Positions 8,035 to 15,653 of a stretch of 64,000 nt of DNA are shown here, one piece after another (positions within the stretch are counted from its first letter, which is position 1; the number at the start of each line of letters is the position of its first letter). Where the stretch lies: the NCBI RefSeq assembly GCF_001184025.1, contig NZ_BBYG01000026.1:40292-104291 (forward strand), in the 5' to 3' direction. The stretch is from Streptomyces maremycinicus. Lineage in GTDB: Bacteria > Actinomycetota > Actinomycetes > Streptomycetales > Streptomycetaceae. A program made the position numbers and the translations under genes. The notes under the pieces were generated by a model. The model searched no databases. It was given only the letters and a program-made list of their open reading frames with translations, and had not been told where the DNA came from.

Positions 8035-9141
8035 ATGAGCCTGAGCATCGACATCGCGGGGCTGCGGCCGGAGAGGGTCGCGGTCGTGCCCTCACCCCTG
8101 GCCGAGCTCGGCATGGCGCTGCACGCGCTGTCCGAGCCGGGGCACCATCCCGGCCTCCAGGGCTGGGTCACCGGCGTGACCGCCGGGCTCGACTCGCATC
8201 TGGCGGACCGGATGTGCGAGGCCGACTTCCTGTGGCGGACGACGTTCTCGGACATCTTCCTGCCGTACGCGGGCATCCCGGGCAGAAGCACGCTCCCCGG
8301 GGCCTCGCTCGCCGAGGAGCTCGACCTCCTGGACAAGCTGACGGACGAGCAGTTCGTGGACTCCGCGCTGGAGTTCACCTGCGCTCCCGGGTACGACGTG
8401 CCGAGCCCCAGTGTGCTCGCCGACCCGAAGCTGCGTCGCCGCGCCTTCGAACTGGCCGCCACGCGCGGGCCGCGGCAGGTGCGCTTCACCGAGCGGCTGC
8501 TCGACGACCCGCCCCGCGTGCGTGCCTGGCTGAGGCAGTTCCTGGAGGACTGCGACGAGGCGTTCTTCGCCGACGTCTGGGCCCGGGTGCGCCTCCCGCT
8601 CGCCACGGACGCCCGCTACAAGACGGATCTGCTGCGCCGCAAGGGCCTGGCGGAGGCCCTCGCCTCGGTGTCCTCCGCGGTGACGCTCGACGCGGACGCC
8701 GCGCGGATCACCGTGGACAAGCTCGTCCAGGGCCGCAGCGCCACCGGGGACGGCGGCCTGCTGCTGGTGCCGACGAGCCTGGGCTGGCCGCACCTGATGG
8801 TGCTGCACCGGTACGGCTGGCAGCCGGTGCTGCACTACCCGGTCGGCTCGCCGGAGCTGGCCTCACCGCCCTCGGTGGAGCAGCTCAGCCTGCGGATGAC
8901 GGCGCTGTCCCACCCCGTGCGGATGCGGATCTGCCGCCTGCTGGCGCGCAGCGCGTACACCACGACCGAGCTGGCCCAGGTGCACGGCGTGACGGCCCCC
9001 GAGATATCCCGGCACCTCGCGGTCCTGAAGAAGGCGGGCCTGCTCACCACCCGCCGACGCGGCCGCTACGTGCTGCACCAGCTCGACGTGACGGTGGTGG
9101 CCCGGCTGGGCAGCGACTTCCTCGAAGGGATGCTCCGCTAG
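8035..9141 (+). CDS. ArsR-family winged-helix regulator with N-terminal DUF5937-type domain
   Basis: The C-terminal ~85 residues form an ArsR winged helix: MTALSHPVRMRICRLL, then TTTELAQVHGVTAPEISRHLAVLKKAGLL as the helix-turn-helix, then the wing RRGRYVLHQLD. The N-terminal ~270 residues have no metal-binding Cys pair and resemble the DUF5937 part of long Streptomyces ArsR proteins, whose ligands are unknown. ATG 8035 is used; GTG 8020 would add five residues (MHHEV). No neighbour is an obvious target other than its own promoter, which holds a perfect inverted repeat. Confidence 0.88.
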   Translation: MSLSIDIAGLRPERVAVVPSPLAELGMALHALSEPGHHPGLQGWVTGVTAGLDSHLADRMCEADFLWRTTFSDIFLPYAGIPGRSTLPGASLAEELDLLDKLTDEQFVDSALEFTCAPGYDVPSPSVLADPKLRRRAFELAATRGPRQVRFTERLLDDPPRVRAWLRQFLEDCDEAFFADVWARVRLPLATDARYKTDLLRRKGLAEALASVSSAVTLDADAARITVDKLVQGRSATGDGGLLLVPTSLGWPHLMVLHRYGWQPVLHYPVGSPELASPPSVEQLSLRMTALSHPVRMRICRLLARSAYTTTELAQVHGVTAPEISRHLAVLKKAGLLTTRRRGRYVLHQLDVTVVARLGSDFLEGMLR

Positions 9142-9156
9142 GACCTCTGCGGCGGG

Positions 9157-9828
9157 TCAGCCGTGGCCGCCGGCCCGGACGATCCCCGTCTCGTACGCGA
9201 GGACCACCACCTGGACCCGGTCGCGCAGCCCCAGCTTGGTCAGGATGCGGCCCACATGGGTCTTCACGGTCGCCTCGGACAGCACCAGCCGGGCCGCGAT
9301 CTCGCCGTTGGACAGCCCCTGGGCGACCAGCACCATGACCTCGCGCTCCCGCTCCGTGAGCCGCTCCAGCTCCTTGTGGCGGGGCTCCTTGCCGGTGGTG
9401 GGCAGCATCGGTGCGAACCGGTCGAGGAGACGGCGGGTGGTGGAGGGGGCGACCACCGCGTCACCGCTGTGCACGGAACGGATGGCGGCGAGGAGCTCGC
9501 CCGGAGGCACGTCCTTGAGCATGAAGCCGGAGGCGCCCGCCTTCAGCCCGGAGAACGCGTACTCGTCCAGGTCGAAGGTGGTCAGGATCAGCACCTTCGG
9601 CGGTTCGGGCTCGGCGCAGATACGCCGGGTGGCCTCCACGCCGTCCAGCTTCGGCATGCGGACGTCCATGAGGACGACGTCGACCGCCGTGGAACGCACC
9701 ACCTGGAGGGCCTCGACCCCGTCGCCCGCCTCCGCCACGACCTCCATGTCCGGCTGGGCGGCGAGCACCATCCGGAACCCGGTGCGCAGCAGCACCTGGT
9801 CGTCGACGAGCATCACGCGGATCGTCAT
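9157..9828 (-). CDS. NarL/FixJ-family response regulator
   Basis: A 223-residue two-component response regulator. The receiver domain has the acidic pair VDD (residues 8-10) and the phospho-acceptor Asp55 in VVLMDVRMP; the LuxR-type helix-turn-helix (LTEREREVMVLVAQGLSNGEIAARLVLSEATVKTH, by position about 150-185) is at the C-terminus. The ATG at 9828 is preferred over the ATG 15 nt upstream because GAGGA lies 5-6 nt before it. It follows the histidine kinase gene by 88 nt and is presumably its partner. Target genes cannot be inferred. Confidence 0.94.
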   Translation of the reverse strand: MTIRVMLVDDQVLLRTGFRMVLAAQPDMEVVAEAGDGVEALQVVRSTAVDVVLMDVRMPKLDGVEATRRICAEPEPPKVLILTTFDLDEYAFSGLKAGASGFMLKDVPPGELLAAIRSVHSGDAVVAPSTTRRLLDRFAPMLPTTGKEPRHKELERLTEREREVMVLVAQGLSNGEIAARLVLSEATVKTHVGRILTKLGLRDRVQVVVLAYETGIVRAGGHG

Positions 9829-9916
9829 CGAGTCCTCTTCCATCTCATCTGCTTCTTCTGTTGATGCGGTGGGCGCCCGGGGGCGTGACAGGTGTCACCA
9901 GGGGCGTGCGTCGGCG

Positions 9917-11119
9917 TCAGTGCGCGGGTTTGAGCGGCAGCAGCGCGCTGATGCGGAATCCTCCGCCGGGCCTCGGGCCCGCGTCCAGGGTGCCGCCCAC
10001 CATGCCGACCCGTTCCCGCATGCCGATCAGGCCGTGGCCCGCGCCGTCGGCGCCGCCCTCCTCGTACAGCTCGTGCGGGGCGCCCTTGCCGTCGTCCTCG
10101 ACGAGCAGGCCGAGGCCGTCGTCGAAGTAGACCAGGCGCACGCTCGCGCCCGTGTTGGGCCCCCCGTGCTTGCGCGTGTTGGTCAGCGCCTCCTGCACGA
10201 TGCGGTACGCCGTCAGCTCGACGCCGCTGGGCAGCGGTCGCGGCGTGCCCTCGACCTTGAAGTCCACGGGCAGGCCCGAGCCGCGGCACTGCTCGACGAG
10301 GTCCTCGATCTGCTCGACGTCCGGCTGCGGCACGTACTCGCCGCTCTCCTGGTGCTCGCCGGTACGCAGCACGCCCAGCAGGCGGCGCATCTCGGCGAGG
10401 GCCTGGCGGCCCGTGGAGGAGATCGTCTCCAGGGCCTTCTTCGCCTGGTCGGGCGCGGCGTCGAGGACATAGGCGGCACCGTCGGCCTGGACCACCATCA
10501 CGGACACGTTGTGCGCGACGACGTCATGCAGCTCCCGCGCGATGCGGGCGCGCTCGGCGGCGACCGCGACCTTCGCCTGCGCCTCGCGCTCCTTCTCCAG
10601 GCGGGCCGCGCGCTCCTCCAGCTGCGCGAAGTACGCGCGACGGGTGCGAATGGAGTCGCCCAGCACCCAGGCGAGGGCGAACGGCACCGTCTGGAAGACG
10701 ATGACGGCGACCTGGCCCGGCACGCTGGCGTTCTCGTGCGGCCAGCGCAGCTGCGCCAGGGTGGCCGCGCTCAACGCCATGACCAGGGCGAGGCGGGAGG
10801 CCCAGCGGGCGCCGGTCGCGGCGACCGTGTAGACGATCACCAGCAGCGCAAAGTCGGCCGCCGTGACCCCGACGTTCAGCACCAGCTGAGCCACTCCGAG
10901 CGCCGCGGCGAGCACGAGCATCGGCTCGGGCATGCGCCGACGCAACGCGATGACCAGGCACAACAGGAACACCACCGGCACCAGCAGCGCCATGGAGTGG
11001 GTGCCGCCGCGGTCCTGGCCCGCGGTGCCGGCGGCCGCGGAGATCCCGAACAGGACGAGGGCCCAGAAGCCGTCGACCCCGGTCGGGTGTCTGCGGAGGA
11101 AGTCATAGAGGCGCTGCAC
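9917..11119 (-). CDS. Membrane sensor histidine kinase (HisKA_3 type)
   Basis: The 400-residue protein has about four to five hydrophobic segments between residues 15 and 155, little extracytoplasmic sequence, a coiled-coil linker (about 163-190), a HisKA_3 dimerisation domain with phospho-acceptor His198 in ARELHDVVAHN, and a C-terminal HATPase domain (EALTNTRKHG, VEDDGKG, GLIGMRERV). This is the NarX/DesK-like class that pairs with NarL-type regulators, as found next door. The start is a GTG (11117-11119) with a weak ribosome site. Confidence 0.93.
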   Translation of the reverse strand: MQRLYDFLRRHPTGVDGFWALVLFGISAAAGTAGQDRGGTHSMALLVPVVFLLCLVIALRRRMPEPMLVLAAALGVAQLVLNVGVTAADFALLVIVYTVAATGARWASRLALVMALSAATLAQLRWPHENASVPGQVAVIVFQTVPFALAWVLGDSIRTRRAYFAQLEERAARLEKEREAQAKVAVAAERARIARELHDVVAHNVSVMVVQADGAAYVLDAAPDQAKKALETISSTGRQALAEMRRLLGVLRTGEHQESGEYVPQPDVEQIEDLVEQCRGSGLPVDFKVEGTPRPLPSGVELTAYRIVQEALTNTRKHGGPNTGASVRLVYFDDGLGLLVEDDGKGAPHELYEEGGADGAGHGLIGMRERVGMVGGTLDAGPRPGGGFRISALLPLKPAH

Positions 11120-11237
11120 GTAACCCAGAGTAGGGAAGGCCGATGCGTGCAGGGGTCAACCGGAGGGCCGATCCGGTCCGGGCGCGCGTACTCCGCAAGG
11201 TGGATGCCGTGATCACCTGTACGCCTAGTCTGATCGG

Positions 11238-12299
11238 GTGGTGGACAAGGCGACGGGCTCGGGCGGGTGGCGCGGCTGGCGGGCGGCGACGCGGGCGGCG
11301 CTGTACGGCGTGGACGGAACGGGCGGCTTCTACCGCCGCCCCGAGGGCCCGGCCGGGCACTTCCGTACCTCCGTGCACGCGTCGCCGCTGTTCGCCGGGG
11401 CCGTGGCCCGGCTGCTGTGCCGGGTCGACGAGGCGCTCGGCCGGCCCTCGTCGCTCGACTTCGTCGACATGGCCGCCGGACGGGGCGAGCTGGTCACCGC
11501 CGTGCTGGCCGCGCTCCCCGCCGATGTGGCGGCACGCACGCGCGCGTACGCCGTCGAGATCGCCGACCGCCCCGTCGGACTCGCTCGCCGGATCGAGTGG
11601 TTGTCCGAGCCGCCGCGACGGCTCACCGGCCTGCTGTTCGCCAACGAGTGGCTGGACAACGTGCCCGTCGAGGTCGCCGAGGTCGATTCCGCGGGGGTGC
11701 CCAGGCTGGTGCTCGTCCGGGACAGCGGGGTCGAGCGGCTCGGGGAGCGGGTGTCCGGCGCCGAGGCGGAGTGGCTCGCGCGGTGGTGGCCGACGGCGGA
11801 CGAGGAGGGGCTGCGGGCGGAGATCGGGCTGCCCCGGGACACCGCGTGGGCGTCCGCCGTCTCCTGTGTGGAGGCCGGGCTCGCGGTGGCGGTGGACTAC
11901 GCGCACTCGGCGGACGCGCGCCCCCCGTTCGGGACGCTCACCGGCTTCCGGGAGGGCCGCGAGACGGCACCCGTGCCGGACGGTTCCTGTGACATCACGT
12001 CCCACGTCGCGCTGGACGCGTGCGCGGAGGCCGGGGCGATCGCGGCAAGGAGCGCGGCGCGGGCACCCGCCGACGCGCGCCTGCTCACGCAGCGCGCCGC
12101 GCTGCGCGCCCTGGGCGTCACCGGCGGCCGCCCGCCGCTGTCACTGGCGTCCACGGACCCCTCCGCCTATGTGCGCGCCCTCGCGGGCGCCGGAGAGGCC
12201 GCGGAGCTCCTCGCGCCGGGCGGACTGGGCGACTTCGGATGGCTGTTCCAGCCGGTCGGTATCCCCCACCCGCTGGACCAGCCGCCCCAGACCGGCTGA
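11238..12299 (+). CDS. MidA/NDUFAF7-type SAM-dependent methyltransferase (COG1565)
   Basis: The 353-residue protein shows the COG1565 (DUF185) pattern: DMAAGRGELVTAVLAAL is the SAM-binding glycine loop (about residues 77-93), LLFANEWLDNVPVEV carries the family's NEW/NELLDxxP motif, and VAVDYAH the later strand. In mitochondria the family member NDUFAF7/MidA dimethylates an arginine of the 49-kDa complex I subunit. The gene converges with a gene for exactly that subunit family (nuoD), with only 27 bp between stops. Substrate assignment here is inference from neighbourhood and family. The GTG start at 11238 precedes a second possible GTG at 11241. Confidence 0.85.
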   Translation: MVDKATGSGGWRGWRAATRAALYGVDGTGGFYRRPEGPAGHFRTSVHASPLFAGAVARLLCRVDEALGRPSSLDFVDMAAGRGELVTAVLAALPADVAARTRAYAVEIADRPVGLARRIEWLSEPPRRLTGLLFANEWLDNVPVEVAEVDSAGVPRLVLVRDSGVERLGERVSGAEAEWLARWWPTADEEGLRAEIGLPRDTAWASAVSCVEAGLAVAVDYAHSADARPPFGTLTGFREGRETAPVPDGSCDITSHVALDACAEAGAIAARSAARAPADARLLTQRAALRALGVTGGRPPLSLASTDPSAYVRALAGAGEAAELLAPGGLGDFGWLFQPVGIPHPLDQPPQTG

Positions 12300-12326
12300 C
12301 CGCCGCCGCCCCCGCGGACCGCTCGC

Positions 12327-13478
12327 CTACTTGTCGATGTCCCCGACCACGAAGAACATCGAACCCAGGATGGCCACCATGTCCGAGACCAGCGTGCCCG
12401 GCAGCAGTTCGGTGAGGGCCTGGATGTTGTTGAACGAGGCCGAGCGGAGCTTCAGCCGGTACGGGGTCTTCTCGCCCTTGCTGACGAGGTAGTAGCCGTT
12501 GATGCCGAGCGGGTTCTCGGTCCACGCGTACGTGTGCCCCTCGGGCGCCTTGAGGACCTTCGGGAGCCGCTGGTTGATCGGACCGGGCGCCATCTCCGCG
12601 AGCCGGTCCAGGCAGGCGTCGGCGAGGTCGAGCGCGTTGTGCGTCTGCTCCAGGAGGCACTCGAAGCGGGCGAGACAGTCGCCCTCGGTCCGAGTCACCA
12701 CCTTGAGGGTGTCGCGCAGCTCCCCGTACGCGAGATACGGCTCGTCCCGGCGCAGGTCGAAGTCGACGCCGGAGGCCCGCGCGATCGGCCCGCTCACGCC
12801 GTACGCGTGCGCGTGCTCCGCGGCGAGCGTTCCCACGTCCCGGGTGCGCCCCCGGAAGATCTCGTTGCCGAGCACCAGATCGTCGAAGACGTCCATGCGC
12901 GAGCGCACGGCGGCGACGGCTTCACGCGCGCGTGCGGCCCATCCGGCCGGCAGGTCCTCCTTGAGGCCGCCGACGCGGTTGAACATGTAGTGCATGCGTC
13001 CGCCGGAGACCTCCTCCATCACGTTCTGGAGCACTTCGCGCTCACGGAAGGCGTAGAAGACGGGGGTGATGCCGCCCAGCTCCAGGGGATAGGACCCCAG
13101 GAACATCAGGTGGTTCAGCACCCGGTTCAGCTCGGCGAGCAGGGTGCGGGTCCACACCGCGCGCGGGGGGACCTCCATGCCCAGCATCCGCTCCACCGCG
13201 AGGACCACGCCCAGCTCGTTCGAGAACGCCGACAGCCAGTCGTGGCGGTTGGCCAGCATGATGATCTGGCGGTAGTCGCGCGCCTCGAAGAGCTTCTCCG
13301 CGCCACGGTGCATATAGCCGATCACCGGCTCCGCCCGCCGGATGCGCTCACCGTCCAGGACGAGCCGAAGCCGCAGCACACCGTGGGTGGAGGGATGCTG
13401 GGGGCCGATGTTGAGCACCATGTCGGTGCTCTCCGCGGCACCGCCGATCCCGACCGTGGTCTCCGTCGTAGGAGTCAT
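12327..13478 (-). CDS. nuoD2: NADH-quinone oxidoreductase subunit D paralogue
   Basis: Homologue of the 49-kDa/NuoD subunit of complex I. HPSTHGVLRL, GYMHRGAEKLFE, the NRVLNHLMFLG segment and the C-terminal GSMFFVVGDIDK are conserved with NuoD/NDUFS2. ATG 13478 has GGGGAG 9 nt upstream and gives 383 residues, slightly shorter than housekeeping NuoD. No other nuo gene is nearby, so it is an orphan paralogue; some Streptomyces carry such a second copy. Whether it enters complex I or another membrane complex is unknown. It converges with the MidA-type methyltransferase gene. Confidence 0.9.
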   Translation of the reverse strand: MTPTTETTVGIGGAAESTDMVLNIGPQHPSTHGVLRLRLVLDGERIRRAEPVIGYMHRGAEKLFEARDYRQIIMLANRHDWLSAFSNELGVVLAVERMLGMEVPPRAVWTRTLLAELNRVLNHLMFLGSYPLELGGITPVFYAFREREVLQNVMEEVSGGRMHYMFNRVGGLKEDLPAGWAARAREAVAAVRSRMDVFDDLVLGNEIFRGRTRDVGTLAAEHAHAYGVSGPIARASGVDFDLRRDEPYLAYGELRDTLKVVTRTEGDCLARFECLLEQTHNALDLADACLDRLAEMAPGPINQRLPKVLKAPEGHTYAWTENPLGINGYYLVSKGEKTPYRLKLRSASFNNIQALTELLPGTLVSDMVAILGSMFFVVGDIDK

Positions 13479-13521
13479 GCGCACAGTCTCCCCTACGCGC
13501 TCGCCTCCGTACGCTGACGGT

Positions 13522-14025
13522 ATGGAAACGGGGAGCCCGGGTGGCGTGGGGACGACGGCGGCCGGTCCGGTGTGGATCGGACTGCCGCCGGGACTGCTGC
13601 GGATGCGCCGGCTGCTGCTGGTGGTGTGGCTGGGGTCGGCGGCCGTCGGCGCCGGGCTCCTGCTCGGGCTGCTCGTCGGCCCCGCGTGGGCGGCGTTCGC
13701 CCTGCTGCCCCTGGCCGGCATCGGGTGGGGCTGGGTGCTGCTCGGCCGCAACTGGCACTCCTGGCGGTACGCCGAGCGGGCCGACGACCTGCTGATCAGC
13801 CGGGGTGTGCTGTGGCGCGAGGAGACCGTCGTGCCGTACGGGCGCATGCAGCTCGTGGAGGTCACCTCCGGGCCCGTCGAACGGCACTTCGGGCTGGCCA
13901 GCGTCCAGCTGCACACCGCGGCCGCCGCGACCGACGCGACCATCCCGGGCCTGGACCCGGCCGAGGCGGAACGGCTGCGCGACCGGCTCACCCAGCTCGG
14001 CGAGGCCCGATCGGCCGGGCTGTGA
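13522..14025 (+). CDS. Bacterial PH-domain (YdbS-like) membrane protein
   Basis: A 167-residue protein with two transmembrane helices (about residues 30-52 and 54-72) followed by a bPH2/DUF304 domain: the segment ADDLLISRGVLWREETVVPYGRMQLVEV is diagnostic. It corresponds to YdbS, the smaller member of YdbS-YdbT pairs. ATG 13522 is the first start after the divergent nuoD promoter. Its TGA overlaps the GTG of the next gene (GTGA), so the two are co-translated and probably act together in the membrane. Confidence 0.88.
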   Translation: METGSPGGVGTTAAGPVWIGLPPGLLRMRRLLLVVWLGSAAVGAGLLLGLLVGPAWAAFALLPLAGIGWGWVLLGRNWHSWRYAERADDLLISRGVLWREETVVPYGRMQLVEVTSGPVERHFGLASVQLHTAAAATDATIPGLDPAEAERLRDRLTQLGEARSAGL

Positions 14026-15608
14026 CGACCCGGGGCGTCGAGGACGGCGTACCCGAGGTTCCCGGTGTCCCCGGCGCTCCCGACGGACCCCCCGCAGCGG
14101 ACACCGACACGGGCCCCACGGACGCCACGAGCACCGCGGACGCCACGAGCACCGCCGCCGCCACGAGCACCACGGACGCCACGAGCACCGAAGACGCCAC
14201 GAGCACCGAAGACGCCACGGGCCCCGCCGCCGCCACGAGCACCGCGGACGCCACGGGCCCCGCGGACGCCACGGAACCGTCCGGCACCCGCCCCGGGCGG
14301 CCCGTCGCCGGACAGTACGTCACCGAGCGCCGGCTGCACCCCGTCACCCCGTTCCGGCGGGCGTGGGCGCCGATCGCGGTCCTCGTCGGGTGGGCCGTGC
14401 ACGATCCGAACCAGGCGCAGGAGCAGCTGACCCGGCTGACCACCACGACCCTGCTGATCGCGCTCGCCGTCCTTGTTCCCGCCGCCTCCCTCTACGGCTT
14501 TCTGACCTGGTGGTTCACCCATTTCTCGGTGACCGAGAGCGAACTGCGCATCCGGACCGGGCTGTTGTTCCGGCGCGCCGCGCACATCCGGCTGGAACGC
14601 ATCCAGGCGATCGACGTCAGCCGGCCGCTGCTCGCGCGGATCGCGGGCGTGGCGAAGCTCCGGCTCGACGTGGTCGGCGCCGAGAAGAAGGACGAACTGG
14701 CCTTCCTGGGCGAGGAGGAGGCCCGGGTGCTGCGGGCGGAGCTCCTCGCGCGGGCGGCGGGCTTCGCGCCGGAGACGGCGCACGAGGTGGGCGAGGCGCC
14801 CGCGCGTGAGCTGTTGCGCGTCCCGGCGCGCGAGCTGGCGATCGCACTGGTGCTGACGGGCGCGACCTGGGGCGCGCTGGTCGCCGCGCTCGTCGTGCCG
14901 CCGGTGCTGTGGCTTGCCACCCACAGTGTGTGGACCGTCCTCGCGACCGGTGTGCCATTGCTCGGCGCGGCGGGCGCGAGCAGCGTGGGACGGTTCGTCG
15001 GCGAGTACGACTGGACGGTCGGCGAGTCGCCGGACGGGCTGCGGATCGACCACGGCCTGCTGGACCGTACGCACGAGACGGTCCCGCCCGGGCGGGTGCA
15101 GACCGTGCGGATCGTGCGGCCGCTGCTGTGGCGGCGGCGCGGGTGGGTCCGGGTCGAGCTCGACGTGGCCGGTTCGGCCAACTCCGTACTGGTGCCGGTC
15201 GCCCCGCGCGAGGCCGCGGAGGCCGTGGTCGCGCGCGTGCTGCCCGGGGTGAGCGTGCCGGACGCGGCCGCGCTGTCGCGGCCGCCGCGACGGGCCGGGC
15301 GGTGTGTGCCGCTGTGGTGGCGGGGCTACGGGATCGCCGTCACGGACACGGTGTTCGCGACCCGGCACGGACTGCTGCGCCGCAGCCTGGCGCTCGTCCC
15401 GCACGCCAAGGTCCAGAGCGTGCGCCTGACGCAGGGGCCCTGGCAGCGTCTCTGGCGGCTCGCGGACGTCCATGTGGACACGGGGGCCGACAAGACCGTC
15501 ACAGCCCGGCTGCGGGACGCGCAGGAGGCCGCGGAGCTGCTCCGCGGCCAGGCCGAACGGTCGAGGACCGGGCGTCTGGACGCCCGGCCCGACCGGTGGA
15601 TGGCGTAG
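14022..15608 (+). CDS. Bacterial PH-domain (YdbT-like) membrane protein with hexapeptide-repeat N-terminus
   Basis: The larger partner (528 residues). It has repeated bPH2 domains separated by transmembrane pairs: TESELRIRTGLLFRRAAHIRLERIQ-type sequence near residue 170, a related block near 340 (hinged on RTHETVPPGRVQTVRI) and a third near 440 (TRHGLLRRSLALVPHAKVQSVRL). The GTG start overlaps the previous stop. Residues about 34-85 are unusual: a run of Thr/Ser/Ala/Asp hexapeptides (DATST[A/E]) encoded by eight 18-bp repeats, predicted disordered and on the cytoplasmic side. YdbT relatives in Bacillus have been linked to resistance to antimicrobial peptides; function here is unproven. Confidence 0.87.
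   Translation: MTTRGVEDGVPEVPGVPGAPDGPPAADTDTGPTDATSTADATSTAAATSTTDATSTEDATSTEDATGPAAATSTADATGPADATEPSGTRPGRPVAGQYVTERRLHPVTPFRRAWAPIAVLVGWAVHDPNQAQEQLTRLTTTTLLIALAVLVPAASLYGFLTWWFTHFSVTESELRIRTGLLFRRAAHIRLERIQAIDVSRPLLARIAGVAKLRLDVVGAEKKDELAFLGEEEARVLRAELLARAAGFAPETAHEVGEAPARELLRVPARELAIALVLTGATWGALVAALVVPPVLWLATHSVWTVLATGVPLLGAAGASSVGRFVGEYDWTVGESPDGLRIDHGLLDRTHETVPPGRVQTVRIVRPLLWRRRGWVRVELDVAGSANSVLVPVAPREAAEAVVARVLPGVSVPDAAALSRPPRRAGRCVPLWWRGYGIAVTDTVFATRHGLLRRSLALVPHAKVQSVRLTQGPWQRLWRLADVHVDTGADKTVTARLRDAQEAAELLRGQAERSRTGRLDARPDRWMA
14121..14275 (+). repeat. Eight 18-bp in-frame tandem repeats
   Basis: The consensus unit is GACGCCACGAGCACCGCG; copies start every 18 bp from 14121 to 14247, with a partial ninth at 14265. 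They encode D/A-A-T-S/G-T/P-A/E hexapeptides in the N-terminal region of the YdbT-like protein. Copy number is likely to vary between strains. Confidence 0.85.
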
Positions 15609-15629
15609 AACGCCCCCGAGGGGGCGTTC
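15608..15629. terminator. Hairpin terminator between convergent genes
   Basis: GAACGCCCCC and GGGGGCGTTC form a perfect 10-bp stem with a 2-nt centre, starting at the last base of the YdbT-like stop codon. It sits between this gene and the stop of the convergent coiled-coil gene at 15654 and could serve both strands. Confidence 0.7.
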
Positions 15630-15653
15630 CAGGGACGCGTCGGAAGACGTGCC

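Noticed and set aside
12327..15473. 1048-codon minus-strand open frame
   Set aside because: Only its last third is real (nuoD from 13478). The upstream part is the opposite strand of the two PH-domain genes, with a Gly/Arg/Val repeat that mirrors the 18-bp repeats.
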